A DNA stretch of 63,206 nucleotides from positions 1-63,206 of the forward strand of contig NZ_AEJB01000104.1 in the NCBI RefSeq assembly GCF_000331005.1, written 5' to 3'. Positions 47,533-56,538 of this stretch are shown here, piece after piece. The notes beneath the pieces were generated by a model that was not told where the DNA came from, did not search any database, and saw only the letters and a list, made by a program, of their open reading frames with translations. The position numbers were made by a program, and so were the translations under genes. The first letter of the stretch is position 1. The number at the start of each line of letters is the position of its first letter. The DNA is from Streptomyces turgidiscabies Car8. GTDB lineage: Bacteria > Actinomycetota > Actinomycetes > Streptomycetales > Streptomycetaceae.

Positions 47533-47883
47533 ATGAAACCGGAAGTCGTGCACGAGCGCTTCGCCGAGTACCTCAAGGACCGGGACCTCGACGGACTGGG
47601 TTCCCTGTTCGACGAAGACGCCATGTTCGTACCGGGATCGGGACAGGAGCCGGTCTACGGCAGGGAAGGCATCAAGGAAGCGCTGAAGCCCTACCTCGCC
47701 TCGCCCAGCACCATGGAGGTGGTGGCCGCGTCGGTCCATCAGAACGGCGACCTGGCGATGGTCCAGGCGTCCTGGCGGATCACGGGTGAGAGCGGCACCG
47801 CGGAAGGAAAGGCGGTCGAGGTGATGAGGAGGACGAGCGAGGGCGACTGGGTCTACATCATCGACAACCCCTACGGCGTCTGA
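47533..47883 (+). CDS. SnoaL/NTF2-like protein
   Basis: The 116-residue protein has the NTF2-like cone fold pattern of YybH/SnoaL-type proteins: FAEYLKDRDLDGLGSLFDED, FVPGSGQEPVYGREGIKEAL and DLAMVQASWRITGESG, ending in DWVYIIDNPYGV. Members bind or isomerise small molecules in a hydrophobic pocket. AGAGGAAG precedes the ATG. It follows the metallo-hydrolase by about 240 bases in the same direction, so co-regulation is possible. Confidence 0.85.
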   Translation: MKPEVVHERFAEYLKDRDLDGLGSLFDEDAMFVPGSGQEPVYGREGIKEALKPYLASPSTMEVVAASVHQNGDLAMVQASWRITGESGTAEGKAVEVMRRTSEGDWVYIIDNPYGV

Positions 47884-47899
47884 TTCCCGGCATCCCGGC

Positions 47900-48167
47900 A
47901 TCCCGTCGGGCGACGGTTCTCGATGCGGCCGCCGCTTGCTGCCCGGCGTCGATGACACGGTCATGTTCCGGTGTGTCCGGGCGCAGTTGGCTGGTGAGGG
48001 TGAGCAGGTCTCCGACATGGCGTTGCGAGATGAAGGCTCCGCTGCCGGCGGTGAACCGCCGGCTTGTGTACCCGAGCCGCGATGGCGAGCTGGTCGGGCC
48101 GCCCTCCCCACGGGGAACCGCGGCGTCGCGTGGTGTCCTTTTGGTTGGTGAACGGTGTGGTGGTCAT
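47900..48167 (-). pseudogene. Frameshifted small hypothetical gene
   Basis: A minus-strand ATG at about 48167 with GGGAGGCCCC upstream opens MTTTPFTNQKDTT. The protein-like text resumes in another frame as FTAGSGAFISQRHVGDLLTL and RPDTPEHDRVIDAGQQAAAA toward 47900. At least one frame change is needed. The family is not recognised. Confidence 0.3.
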
Positions 48168-48716
48168 GGGGCCTCCCGTGCCCACGGACTGATCGTCGAT
48201 CGTGTTGTGACGGGCAGTCTGTGGGCACGGGGGAACGGTGTCACGTGTCCCTTCCGTTCCGTATCGGCTGAGGGATTTACATCCTGGGGTCGGTGCGGTT
48301 GGCGGTGTTGTGCGGCTACGGGGCCGTTCCGGCCGGCTCGGGCTCGTGGTCCAGAAGGAGTATCCGGTCCTGTTCCAGCCACGGCTCGTGGTCCATGTGG
48401 CCGTTCACCACGCCGCAAAGCACAGTCCGCGAAGCCGTTTGGGGTGATCCGGAGGCTGCTGGGCACCCCGTTCCTGTTGCGCCGGCCCGCCGGCGCCCGC
48501 ATCGGGCTGTGGCAGTCCGAGAAGGTCCGGGCCCGCCGCAGCTGCGCGCAAGTGCCTGGGGAGGGTCGGCGCCGAGTTCCCCGGCGCACCGGTGTGCTGC
48601 ATCACCCTCCGCCTGTCCATCCGGTCCGCCCCGGACGGCGGTGGTGGGGCTCGCGGCACCGCCGGCCGTGTCTGCCGGAACCAGTACTACGTGCGCCCGC
48701 ACCGGTGCATCTACGC
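48168..48716. other. Gene-free stretch
   Basis: About 550 bases without a supportable gene on either strand, ending at an orphan IS-end sequence. Confidence 0.4.
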
Positions 48717-48778
48717 CTGGCTCTGTCGGTGAGTCGTGGGTTCTGGCACAGATCTTGGGGAGCGGTCGCGGAGTGTCA
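48717..48778 (-). repeat. IS-end-like repeat, copy 2 (orphan)
   Basis: This is the inverted counterpart of 31842-31903, with roughly 54 of 62 matching positions around CCAAGATCTGTGCCAGA. No transposase lies next to it, so it is a solo end left by deletion or one-ended transposition. Confidence 0.65.
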
Positions 48779-48875
48779 CTGGGGCAGCACGAGTTGGGTC
48801 AGCCCGCAGGACGGTTTGCCGGGACAGTCGAAATTTCCGGGCACTCTCGCGAGCCGTGCTGGCATCGTATGAATC

Positions 48876-49232
48876 ATGGCAGCGATAGACGACACACCCG
48901 AGCCTGACAGCCCTGTCCGCAGCGCTTATCCGCCCCTGCTGGAGGCAGCGTGGCTGTATCAGGCGGATCAAGTGTGTCCGGAAGACCTGCCGATGACCGC
49001 TGCCCAGGCACTCGCAGTTGGAATGGACACGCCGGCCCTGTGCGAGCTCGCTGGTCTGCCGCGTCATGCGGACCCCCGGGACATCCGTGACACATTTGAG
49101 CAGGCTCTTCAAGAATTGGGTATCAAGCTGCCCGATCACCACCTGTCCCGACGATACGCGCTGCGCAGGCTGGCCGCGCGATTCACCGCCGGGGAGGTGG
49201 ATTGTGGCGTAGCTGACGCGTTTGCTTATTGA
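48876..49232 (+). CDS. Hypothetical protein
   Basis: The 118-residue protein is helical and soluble (LLEAAWLYQADQVCPEDLPM, ALCELAGLPRHADPRDIRDT, HLSRRYALRRLAARFTAGEV). The ending GEVDCGVADAFAY looks abrupt, as if the natural C-terminus were lost. ATG 48876 has no strong ribosome site. I recognise no family. Confidence 0.5.
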   Translation: MAAIDDTPEPDSPVRSAYPPLLEAAWLYQADQVCPEDLPMTAAQALAVGMDTPALCELAGLPRHADPRDIRDTFEQALQELGIKLPDHHLSRRYALRRLAARFTAGEVDCGVADAFAY

Positions 49233-49255
49233 TCTTGGTTGTGGCCTGGTGTTGC

Positions 49256-49603
49256 TCAGTTGTATTGAGCGGTAGGTCTGTTCCGTGGGTGGGGTTTATG
49301 CGGAGTCGAGTGTCCGGCGCCGGAGGATACGTGGGCTGAACTGGCTGTTTGGTGCTGCGCAGTGAGCTGAGTGGGGCAGCGCTTTTTGCTCAGTGTGGTT
49401 GGTGCGCCTGTCGGTGCTGGTGCTGGCCGGTCTTGTGAGGGCTGGGGCGTGCAGGTGCGAGGCCTGGCCCGGGCCCAACGCTGGATCAGGGCACGGGCCG
49501 CCTCGTCATCATCGGTCTCCGTCCGCAAACGGACGATGGTGTCCCGCCTCGGTAGCCGGGCCCGGGGGCCCGGGGGGGGCGTTACGCCGGCCAGAGCGGT
49601 CAT
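49256..49603 (-). CDS. Questionable ORF downstream of jetD
   Basis: A 115-codon ORF beginning MTALAGVTPPPGPRARLPRR follows jetD on the same strand. Its first part (DTIVRLRTETDDDEAARALI) looks protein-like; the rest is Pro/Thr/Ala-rich and low in confidence. It could be a small accessory gene or noise. Confidence 0.3.
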   Translation of the reverse strand: MTALAGVTPPPGPRARLPRRDTIVRLRTETDDDEAARALIQRWARARPRTCTPQPSQDRPAPAPTGAPTTLSKKRCPTQLTAQHQTASSAHVSSGAGHSTPHKPHPRNRPTAQYN

Positions 49604-49716
49604 GTCCGGCGTTATCACGGAACCGCGGACCACCCGGCCGGACGGACGCGGGCGTGGCCTCGCCCTCGACCACGGTCCTGGTCCTCTCCGGCCGCCGGTG
49701 TTCTCGGCCTTGGGTG

Positions 49717-50895
49717 TCATTCCCGGTGCCGTGTCAGCGCCTCTCGCACGGCGGTGATGGCGATGCGCTCCTGCTCCAGGCGCAGGTGCGGTCGGTAGGT
49801 GCCGGTTCGCAGGTCCTGGTCGAGGCGGGCCTCCTCGGGGGTGAGGTGTGTCAGGCCGCCGCGTGCCTGTGTCTTCTCTTGGCCCCAATGGGACTCGTGG
49901 GCGAGGAGGGTGGCGCGGTCCATGAGCAGTGACGTGGTGTGCGGGAAACGTCCTCGGACCTGGTCGAGGATGGCGAAGCCATGGGTGTCGATGTCGCCCC
50001 AGTAACAGAGGTCGACATCGTCGAGCCAGGGCAGATGACGCAGCAGGGCGGCGGCGTATCCGGAGCCGAGGATGGCGACGGCGTCGGGGACCGGCGGCAG
50101 TGAGAGGTAGGTGATCTCGTTCTCGAGGACGAAGACGGTGCGCACCCCCGGGGACCAGCCGGCCAGTTCCTCGGCGCGGACGGCGAGTTCGCTGAAGGGC
50201 AGGGGAGAGGCGCCGAGGTAGCGCAGGCGGATGTAGACGGGCTTGGTGCGGAAGCCGTACCGCGCGACGAGATCGTTTCTCGGTGCGCTGGTGTCGACGC
50301 GGCTCTCGGGGAGCACACAGTCGAGGAGTTCGGCGAGGATTCCCTTGTTGGTCTCGATGAACTTGGTGTCCACGCCGGGGACGTCGATCTCGCGCAGGTA
50401 GACCGCCTCGGTGTCGTGGTCGCGGATCCAGCACGTGGTGCGCACGAGCCGGTGCCAGTCTGCGGCGTGGGCGAGGACCTTCATGGGGTGGTCGGCCATC
50501 CACCGTGCGATGCCGGGATCCTGGTGGGTGGTCTGTTCGTGCAGGGTGTGGAAGTGGTCGACCTGGGTGGTGACGCGGAGCAGTGTCCAGAGGCGGTCGC
50601 GGGTGTCGACCCAGGCTCGGGCCGGGACGGTGTTCGAGGGGGTGCCGTTGCGGCCTCCGATGGATTTGGTCTGGATGCGCAGATGCGGGTGTCGGCTGGG
50701 GGCCCAGGATTGGGCCCAGGTGAGTGCCTGCTCGTAATGCTGCAGAGCATCGGCTGCGGTCGGGCCCTTCAGTGGCACTCCGATGGGTTCGAAGGGGTGT
50801 CCGCCCGCGGCGGCGGTGAGGTAGCGGCCGCTGGTCCACTTGCGGCGCAGGGTTTCCACCACATGCTCGGGGCGGGTCCATTCTGCCGGGGTCAC
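49717..50895 (-). CDS. jetD: Wadjet nuclease subunit JetD
   Basis: The 392-residue protein corresponds to JetD (DUF3322 plus DUF2220, TOPRIM-like nuclease). The N-terminal half includes RKWTSGRYL and MADHPMKVLAHAADWHRLVR. The C-terminal TOPRIM-like part includes FVLENEITYLSLP with the acidic residue, WGDIDTHGFAILDQ with the Asp-X-Asp pair, and a final HLRLEQERIAITAVREAL. In Wadjet, JetD cleaves plasmid DNA after the JetABC motor detects a small circle. GTG start overlaps the jetC stop (GTGA). It appears intact at normal length. Confidence 0.92.
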   Translation of the reverse strand: MTPAEWTRPEHVVETLRRKWTSGRYLTAAAGGHPFEPIGVPLKGPTAADALQHYEQALTWAQSWAPSRHPHLRIQTKSIGGRNGTPSNTVPARAWVDTRDRLWTLLRVTTQVDHFHTLHEQTTHQDPGIARWMADHPMKVLAHAADWHRLVRTTCWIRDHDTEAVYLREIDVPGVDTKFIETNKGILAELLDCVLPESRVDTSAPRNDLVARYGFRTKPVYIRLRYLGASPLPFSELAVRAEELAGWSPGVRTVFVLENEITYLSLPPVPDAVAILGSGYAAALLRHLPWLDDVDLCYWGDIDTHGFAILDQVRGRFPHTTSLLMDRATLLAHESHWGQEKTQARGGLTHLTPEEARLDQDLRTGTYRPHLRLEQERIAITAVREALTRHRE

Positions 50896-53800
50896 GAGCG
50901 CTCCTTCGGGGGCTGGTTCGCCTGCTGGGCTGCTGCCTGCTTGTGGGCGCGGAACTCCTCGATGGTGAGGTTGTTCAGGCGGGAGCGGGTCTTGTCGGGG
51001 CGGTCGACGTAGCCGACGCGGGTGACGTGGGGTTCGATGACGTGGAGTTTCTGGAGCGGGGTGACGACGAGGAGTTGCAGGCCCAGGCGCTGGAACAGGT
51101 CGAGGGCGAAGTGGGCGGAGGGGTCGTCACCGCGTCCGAAGGCCTCGTCGATGGTGACGAAGTGGAAGGTCTTCGGTTTGGGAGCGGTGGGGTCGATGCG
51201 GAACTGGTAGGCGAGGGAAGCCGCGAGGATGGTGTAAGCGAGTTTCTCCTTCTGGCCGCCGGACTTACCGCCGGAGTCGGAGTGGACCTCGTACTCGGCG
51301 CCGTCCTCGCGGTTGAGCTCGCTGGCGGAGAAGACGAACCAGCGCCGCACGTCGGTGACCCGGGAGGTCCACTCCTTGTCGAGGCGGGTGTGCTCCGGGC
51401 GGCCCTTGAAGCGGTCGAGGAGCGCCTTGACCTGGAGGAACTTCTCTTCGGTGTACACGTCATCGGTGTCGTTCGAGAGCGTTTCGCTGGTGCAGGCGCG
51501 CAGGTCGTGCTGGAACTCGCGGACCTCCTTGTTCGGCGTGGGGGCGGCGTTGAGCCGGATGTAGCGGCCCGGGTTGTAGTCGATGCCGCCCAGCGACGTG
51601 TTGATCACATCGATACGTTCGCGGATCTGCTGCTCCTGAGCGCCGAGACGGGCCTGGAACGAAGCGATGTCGCGGACGACATTGGTGCGCAGGTACAGGA
51701 GGAACTGCTCCTCGAACCGGGGCAGGTCCTCGTCGGTGAGCCGGCTGTGCAACGCGCGGTAGCCGTCGGCGGATTCGACTGTGTTGTCCAGCTCGGCGGT
51801 GTGGACCGGGTACCTGCCGCGGAAGGCGGTCATCAGCGCCGCCGCCTGGCTGCCGACGTGGCGCAGGGCGTCGTGGCGGCTGCCGCTGCTGCGCAGCAGA
51901 CGTGCTTCGGCACGGCGCTCGGCGTCGTCCAGCATCTCCAGGAGTTTGTGCTCGTCGCTGCCGGCTGCGGGCAGGAACTTCCTCAGGGGTTCCTCGTGCT
52001 CCGCCATGCCGTCGAGGTCGCACTGCGCGAGGAACGTGGTGGTCCTGCCCAGCAGGCCGGCGATGTGCCGGACGTCTCGGCGCAGACCGCCCAGCTCCTC
52101 CTGCCCCGTGGTGAACGTCTTGCTGCTCTGTACGATCTCGTCCTCGGTCCGCCGGAGCTGTGCGGTGAGCTTGTCCAGACCGGCTTCTGCTTCCAGGACG
52201 CTCTTCTGCTGCTCGAACTGCTCGATGTCCGCGACGGTGCCCCGCCAGTCGAGTTCCGCATAGGTGTCGACGCTGGCCAGCAGGGTGAGGGCGGCACTGG
52301 TTCCGGCGCGGGCCCGCTGCTGCTTCTCGAGTTCCCGGGTGGCTGCGGTGATGTCGGCGCTTTCGCGGGTGAGGCGGGTGGCCTCGGCGAGGAGGGCGTC
52401 GAGCTTGGCCTGGTTGCTCCAGCCCAGCACCCAGTTGCGCCGGTCGTCGATGCGGTAGGCGTCGTTCTTCTCGTGGCGACCTCCGCCGCCCTTGACAAGA
52501 CCCTGCCGGGTGACAGCGGGCCTGGTGGCGCGAGTGAACGCCTCCAGGTCTTCGGCGCACAGGTAGTCGGCACGCGAGCGCAGCCGCGCGGCGAGCCAGT
52601 CGCGGGCCCAGATGTCGGACTTGAGCTGCAGTTTGCCGCTCAGCAGGGCGGGGTCGTCCGGCAGCGTGGTGATGGGTGTGTGGGCGGGGACCTGGTAGTA
52701 GACCAGTCTGAGGCCCAGGTGACGGCCGTTGACCCAGGCCGAGACGGTGTCGTAGTGGGCGTGGGGGACCAGCAGGGACAGGGCGAACCCGTGCAGTACG
52801 CCTCGGCGGCGCCGGCCCACTCGGCTTCGTCGTCGCGGACCTGGATCAGCTCGCCGGCGAACGGCAGGACCTCGTCCAAGACACCCGCGGCGGTGGCGAG
52901 TTCGCGGCGCAGGGCCAGCAACTCGGCGGGGATGCTGGAGCGCTGCTGCTGCAGGCTGCTGATCTCGCGCCGCAGCGCTTCGGTCGCGAGGGTGTTGCCG
53001 TGGCGCGCGACGGCGAGATCGTCGAGTTTCCCGCGGGCCTGCTGCTCTTGCTCCTCGGCCCGGGAGCGGGCGGTGGAGATCTGGTCGGTCCGCTCACGGA
53101 AGGAGGCGGCGTCGGGGACGGGATCCATGCCGGCCTGCGTGAGCCAGGTGCCGTACTCGGTGGCGCGCTTGCGGCGCCGTTCGCGTTCGCGGCCGAGCTC
53201 TTCGATCCTGCCGGTCAGGGAGATGAGCTTCTCCCCGCCGACGCCGTCGATACGGCGCCGCAGGCCGTCGGCCGTCCCGCGCAGCTGTTCCAGCTGCCCC
53301 TCGCGGGTGGACTGCAGTTCCTCCAGGTCCGCCGCACCGGACATCAGCGCGGTGTGACGTGTCGTGAGAAGCCGGTGGCGGTGCTGGGCGAAGAACGCGG
53401 GGACGGCGCTGCGGCGCTTGTCCAGGGTGGTGATCTCTCCCTGGACGGTGTCGTACCGGTCGCATGCCGTCACGATCGGTGTCAGGTCCTCGATCATCCG
53501 ACGGGCCCGGACGACCTCGTTGTGGCTGGCGGTGAGCGCGTCGAAGTGGGCGACGATCTTGTCGACGGCCGTCTTCGCGTCGAACGGCTCCAGCATCCGC
53601 TCGCGGACGAACTCGTCCAGGCTGCCCACGGCCTTCATCGACACCGTCTGGTGGAACAGGTCCAGGGCCTGCAGGCTGGGGATGCCCAGACCTCTCAGCA
53701 GTGCCTTGCCGTACTGGGTGTATGTGCTGCCGTGGATGGTGGCCCCGCGCTGTTTCAGCTGCCGGCGCAGGTCGGTGATGTCGGTGCCGAAGCCGGTGAA

Positions 53801-54334
53801 GTCGGTGTCGACGGACAGTGGTGCCTCGGCGGTGAGGTAGAACCGCTCGGGCTGCCCGGTGCTGGTCGGGGATGTCCAGTAGAAAACCTGGGCGAGCGTG
53901 AGGTGGGTGCCGAGGACGTAGTTGGCGAAGACGCCCAGGATCACGCTGTAGGACGTGTGGTCGCGCAGCCCCACGGGGCGGGTGGTGTCCGATGCCTCGA
54001 CGCGCTCGTTCTTGTGATGGCCGAGGACGTAGGACCGCAGGTCGCGCTCCTTGGCGTCGGCGCCCGCCGCCTTGTTGTAGGCGATCTTGTGGGCGGGCAG
54101 AAGCAGCGTGGTGAGCGCGTCGACGAGGGTGGACTTCCCCGATCCCACGCCCCCGGTGAGCAAGGCGCAGTGCCCGTCGATGGTGAAGGTGCAGGTGGTG
54201 CGGTGAAAGGTGCCCCAGTTGAGCACTTCCAGACGGGCGAGCCGGTAACCGGGGCCGACGCCGGACGTGCCGGCCGGCTCTGCGGGCGTTGCCTGCCGGG
54301 GGATGAACGCTGCCGGGTCGGTGGTGAGGGTCAT
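50892..54334 (-). CDS. jetC: Wadjet SMC-like ATPase JetC, one-base frameshift
   Basis: JetC is the MukB/SMC-like DNA motor. The N-terminal half (54334 to about 52800) carries the Walker A GGVGSGKST at residues 61-69 and a coiled-coil arm. The C-terminal half (about 52815 to 50892), in another frame, continues the arm and carries the ABC signature SGGQKEKLAY and Walker B VTIDEAFGRGDD. The halves join as AEWAGAAEA / VLHGFALSLL if one G is added near 52801. The total of 3443 bases is one short of 1148 codons. Either the gene is broken or the assembly lacks a base. ATGA overlap with jetB. The only defect visible is this single site. Confidence 0.9.
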
Positions 54335-54920
54335 GTGTCGTCCTTGGCCGTGGTGGAGGCAGCGTCGCGGTAGGTGGCGAGGAGGTCGTTGAAGTCGTTG
54401 AGGGCCTGGGCGTCGACCAGGGCCTTGATGTGGCGGCGGACCTCGTAGGCGCCGGTCTGTTTCGTCTGACGCAGTGCCTTGAGGTCGACGAGCTTCTTGA
54501 TGTGGGCGTCGATCTGGTCGACGAGCTGGGCTTCGTTGCTGCGTGGCGGGAGGAAGCCGCGGACCATCTCGACCAGGTCGTCACGGGTGAGTACCAGGCG
54601 CGGGTCGGCGGAGTCGGCGTCGCTGTCCGCGAGCCGTCCGCGCAGCAGGACGAGCATCAGGCTGACGGGGAACGAGAGCCGGTGGCGGGTGACCAGCCGC
54701 GGCACCGGGACGCCGTCGTCACGGGAATCGAGCTCCTGCTGCCGGACGTAGGCGTAGCCCTCGGCGCGGTCGATGACGATGTCGAGGCCGATCACGCCGA
54801 GGTAGTCGCCGATCGCCGCTGCTGGCTGACGATCTGCTCCCAGACGGCAGGGGCGTCGCCCTGGTAAAGCACGCCCGCTTTCAGCAGGTGGACCACGGGG
54901 ACGGTCAGGGGGTCGCTCAC
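54331..54920 (-). CDS. jetB: Wadjet subunit JetB, one-base frameshift
   Basis: JetB (DUF4194, MukE-like kleisin partner) bridges JetA and JetC. The GTG at 54920 overlaps the jetA stop and opens MSDPLTVPVVHLLKAGVLYQ and AVWEQIVSQQ. The remainder, from AIGDYLGVIGLDIVIDRAEG through FLPPRSNEAQLVDQIDAHIK to 54331, lies in the next frame. The join is in a CAGCAGCGGCGATCGG region at about 54815-54825. The span of 590 bases is one short of 197 codons. As with jetC, either a real mutation or a missing base call is possible. Confidence 0.87.
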
Positions 54921-56386
54921 TGATGCTCCGTCTTTCCGGCGGCGGTGCCGCGTTCGTCGCGTACGAACGTCACGTGCGGCACTCTCGCCTGCGTGTGCCC
55001 GGGCACGTGGACGCGCGGGTAGACCAGGAGGTCGGCGCGGTCCGGGTCCACGATCATGTCCAGGCCGGGGTGCTCCACCTGGAAGTAGGCGAGCAGCTCC
55101 GCGAGCCCCAGGGCCAGCGGGTGGTCGTCGACGATGGCGGCCAGGTTCGCCTGGCCGCTCGGGCTTGCGGCGACCGCCTCCAGGACATGGCCGGTCAGCG
55201 CCTCGGTGTCGACGTGGACGCCGGAGAAAAGCTCGGAGATGTCCACTTCCGCGTCCTCGGACTCCTCCACCGCGGCGGTGTCCAGCTCGATGCGTTCGAC
55301 GGGCATGTACAGCCGTCGCTCCATCGGCAGCGTCAGATCCGCCTTGGGTACGTCCAGCGTCATGCCGGGCAGGTCGGCTCGGCCTTCCAGGGCGGTGACG
55401 TGACGCTGGATGGAGCGCACCAGCGCCAGTACGCGGCGGTCCTCCGCTCGGCTGCGGTCGACCAGGAAGCGGCGCAGCTGCTCGGTCAGCTGCCGGACCG
55501 TGTCCTGGGTGTTCTCGGCTGCCTCCAACCAGGCGAAGGGGACCTTCAGCAGGCTCTGGTTGGCCCTGCCGTCCAGTTGCGGCAGCTGGTTGACCTGTTG
55601 CAGCAGCTCCCGCAGTTCCTGCTGGCGGCGGGGGGAGAGGAGGTAGTCGAAGAACGCCTGGAAACTCTGTCCCTGATCGGACCGGGCGATCTCGTCGCGG
55701 TCCAACAGGAACGCGGCCAGCTGCTCTCCCTTCCCGCCCTCGGCGGTAGCGACCTGGTGGCGCAGCCGTACGTCCAGTTCCCGAAGATTCGCCTCCACTT
55801 CGCGGAAGTCCCGCAGGAGTTCGACCGCGGTGCTCTCCACCTGCTGGTAGCGGTCCAGCAGAGCGAGCGGGGACAGCATGTCGACCTCACCGGCGAGCAG
55901 CCGGGCGATCTGGGCGTCGATCGCGTCACGCTCCCGGCGCAGTTCGTCGATGCGTGTCTGCGGATCGGTCTCCGTGCCGAACGCCATCTGCCGCAGGAGC
56001 GCGACGATGGTGTTCAGGCGGGACTCGGTTCCGATGAACGAACGTGCGGGCAGCTCCCGCACCCAGGCCACCCCCTTCTCGAGCGCCGCAGTCGCGTCGA
56101 AATGCGCCTCGTCCTCCCCGGGCGGGTAGTACTTGCGCAGCCAGCCGTTCTTCGTCCACTCCGCCAGATAGACGTCGGCGGACCGGGGAAACGAGCCGGG
56201 CTTTTCCTCGTTGAGAAGGTAGAGCCGGTCGTCCAGCCGGGACTCCAGCACGGTCTCCGGCACACCGCGCGCGTTTTCGTCGACGAACACCGTGCCGCAG
56301 AACGACAGCACCAAAGCGGCATTGTCCGCACGCAGCAGCACCCACGCCGGATGACGCATGAGCTCTGTGACCTGGTCGAAATCCAC
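54917..56386 (-). CDS. jetA: Wadjet subunit JetA
   Basis: The 489-residue protein matches JetA (DUF3375, MukF-like kleisin). The N-terminal winged-helix region reads LMRHPAWVLLRADNAALVLS and ESRLDDRLYLLNEEKPGSFP. A helical middle (ALLDRYQQVESTAVELLRDF) and the C-terminal FFDYLLSPRRQQELRELL and VFVRDERG-type end follow. I start at GTG 56386, after a GGGGGG ribosome-site-like run; an ATG six codons upstream is the alternative. It is intact and opens the jetABCD unit, in which consecutive genes overlap by four bases. In Wadjet it closes the SMC ring around DNA. Confidence 0.9.
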   Translation of the reverse strand: MDFDQVTELMRHPAWVLLRADNAALVLSFCGTVFVDENARGVPETVLESRLDDRLYLLNEEKPGSFPRSADVYLAEWTKNGWLRKYYPPGEDEAHFDATAALEKGVAWVRELPARSFIGTESRLNTIVALLRQMAFGTETDPQTRIDELRRERDAIDAQIARLLAGEVDMLSPLALLDRYQQVESTAVELLRDFREVEANLRELDVRLRHQVATAEGGKGEQLAAFLLDRDEIARSDQGQSFQAFFDYLLSPRRQQELRELLQQVNQLPQLDGRANQSLLKVPFAWLEAAENTQDTVRQLTEQLRRFLVDRSRAEDRRVLALVRSIQRHVTALEGRADLPGMTLDVPKADLTLPMERRLYMPVERIELDTAAVEESEDAEVDISELFSGVHVDTEALTGHVLEAVAASPSGQANLAAIVDDHPLALGLAELLAYFQVEHPGLDMIVDPDRADLLVYPRVHVPGHTQARVPHVTFVRDERGTAAGKTEHQ

Positions 56387-56434
56387 ACAACCCCCCGATC
56401 GCATGCAAAGTCTGTCCTGCCCCGGGCGCGGCAG

Positions 56435-56444
56435 GTGACGTCAC
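56435..56444. promoter_or_regulatory. Palindrome GTGACGTCAC upstream of jetA
   Basis: A perfect ten-base palindrome lies 48 bases before the jetA start in the 152-base gap after the helicase gene. Its position suits an operator controlling jetABCD separately from the upstream module. Confidence 0.45.
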
Positions 56445-56497
56445 TCTAGAAACCGGCACTGACAAAACCCGGGAAAACGAATGAATTTGCGAATTCA

Positions 56498-56512
56498 GCG
56501 GGAAAGTCCCGC
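56498..56512 (-). terminator. Short hairpin between helicase gene and jetA
   Basis: GCGGGA-AAG-TCCCGC forms a six-base stem with a three-base loop, 27 bases after the helicase stop. A weak terminator or RNA-stabilising stem is possible; no T tract follows on the minus strand. Confidence 0.4.
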
Positions 56513-56538
56513 ACCCGGGCGTTGACGTCGCACGGGCA

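Noticed and set aside
50892..54334. Programmed frameshifting in jetC
   Set aside because: No slippery heptamer or downstream structure stands out at 52801. Mutation or base-call error is simpler.
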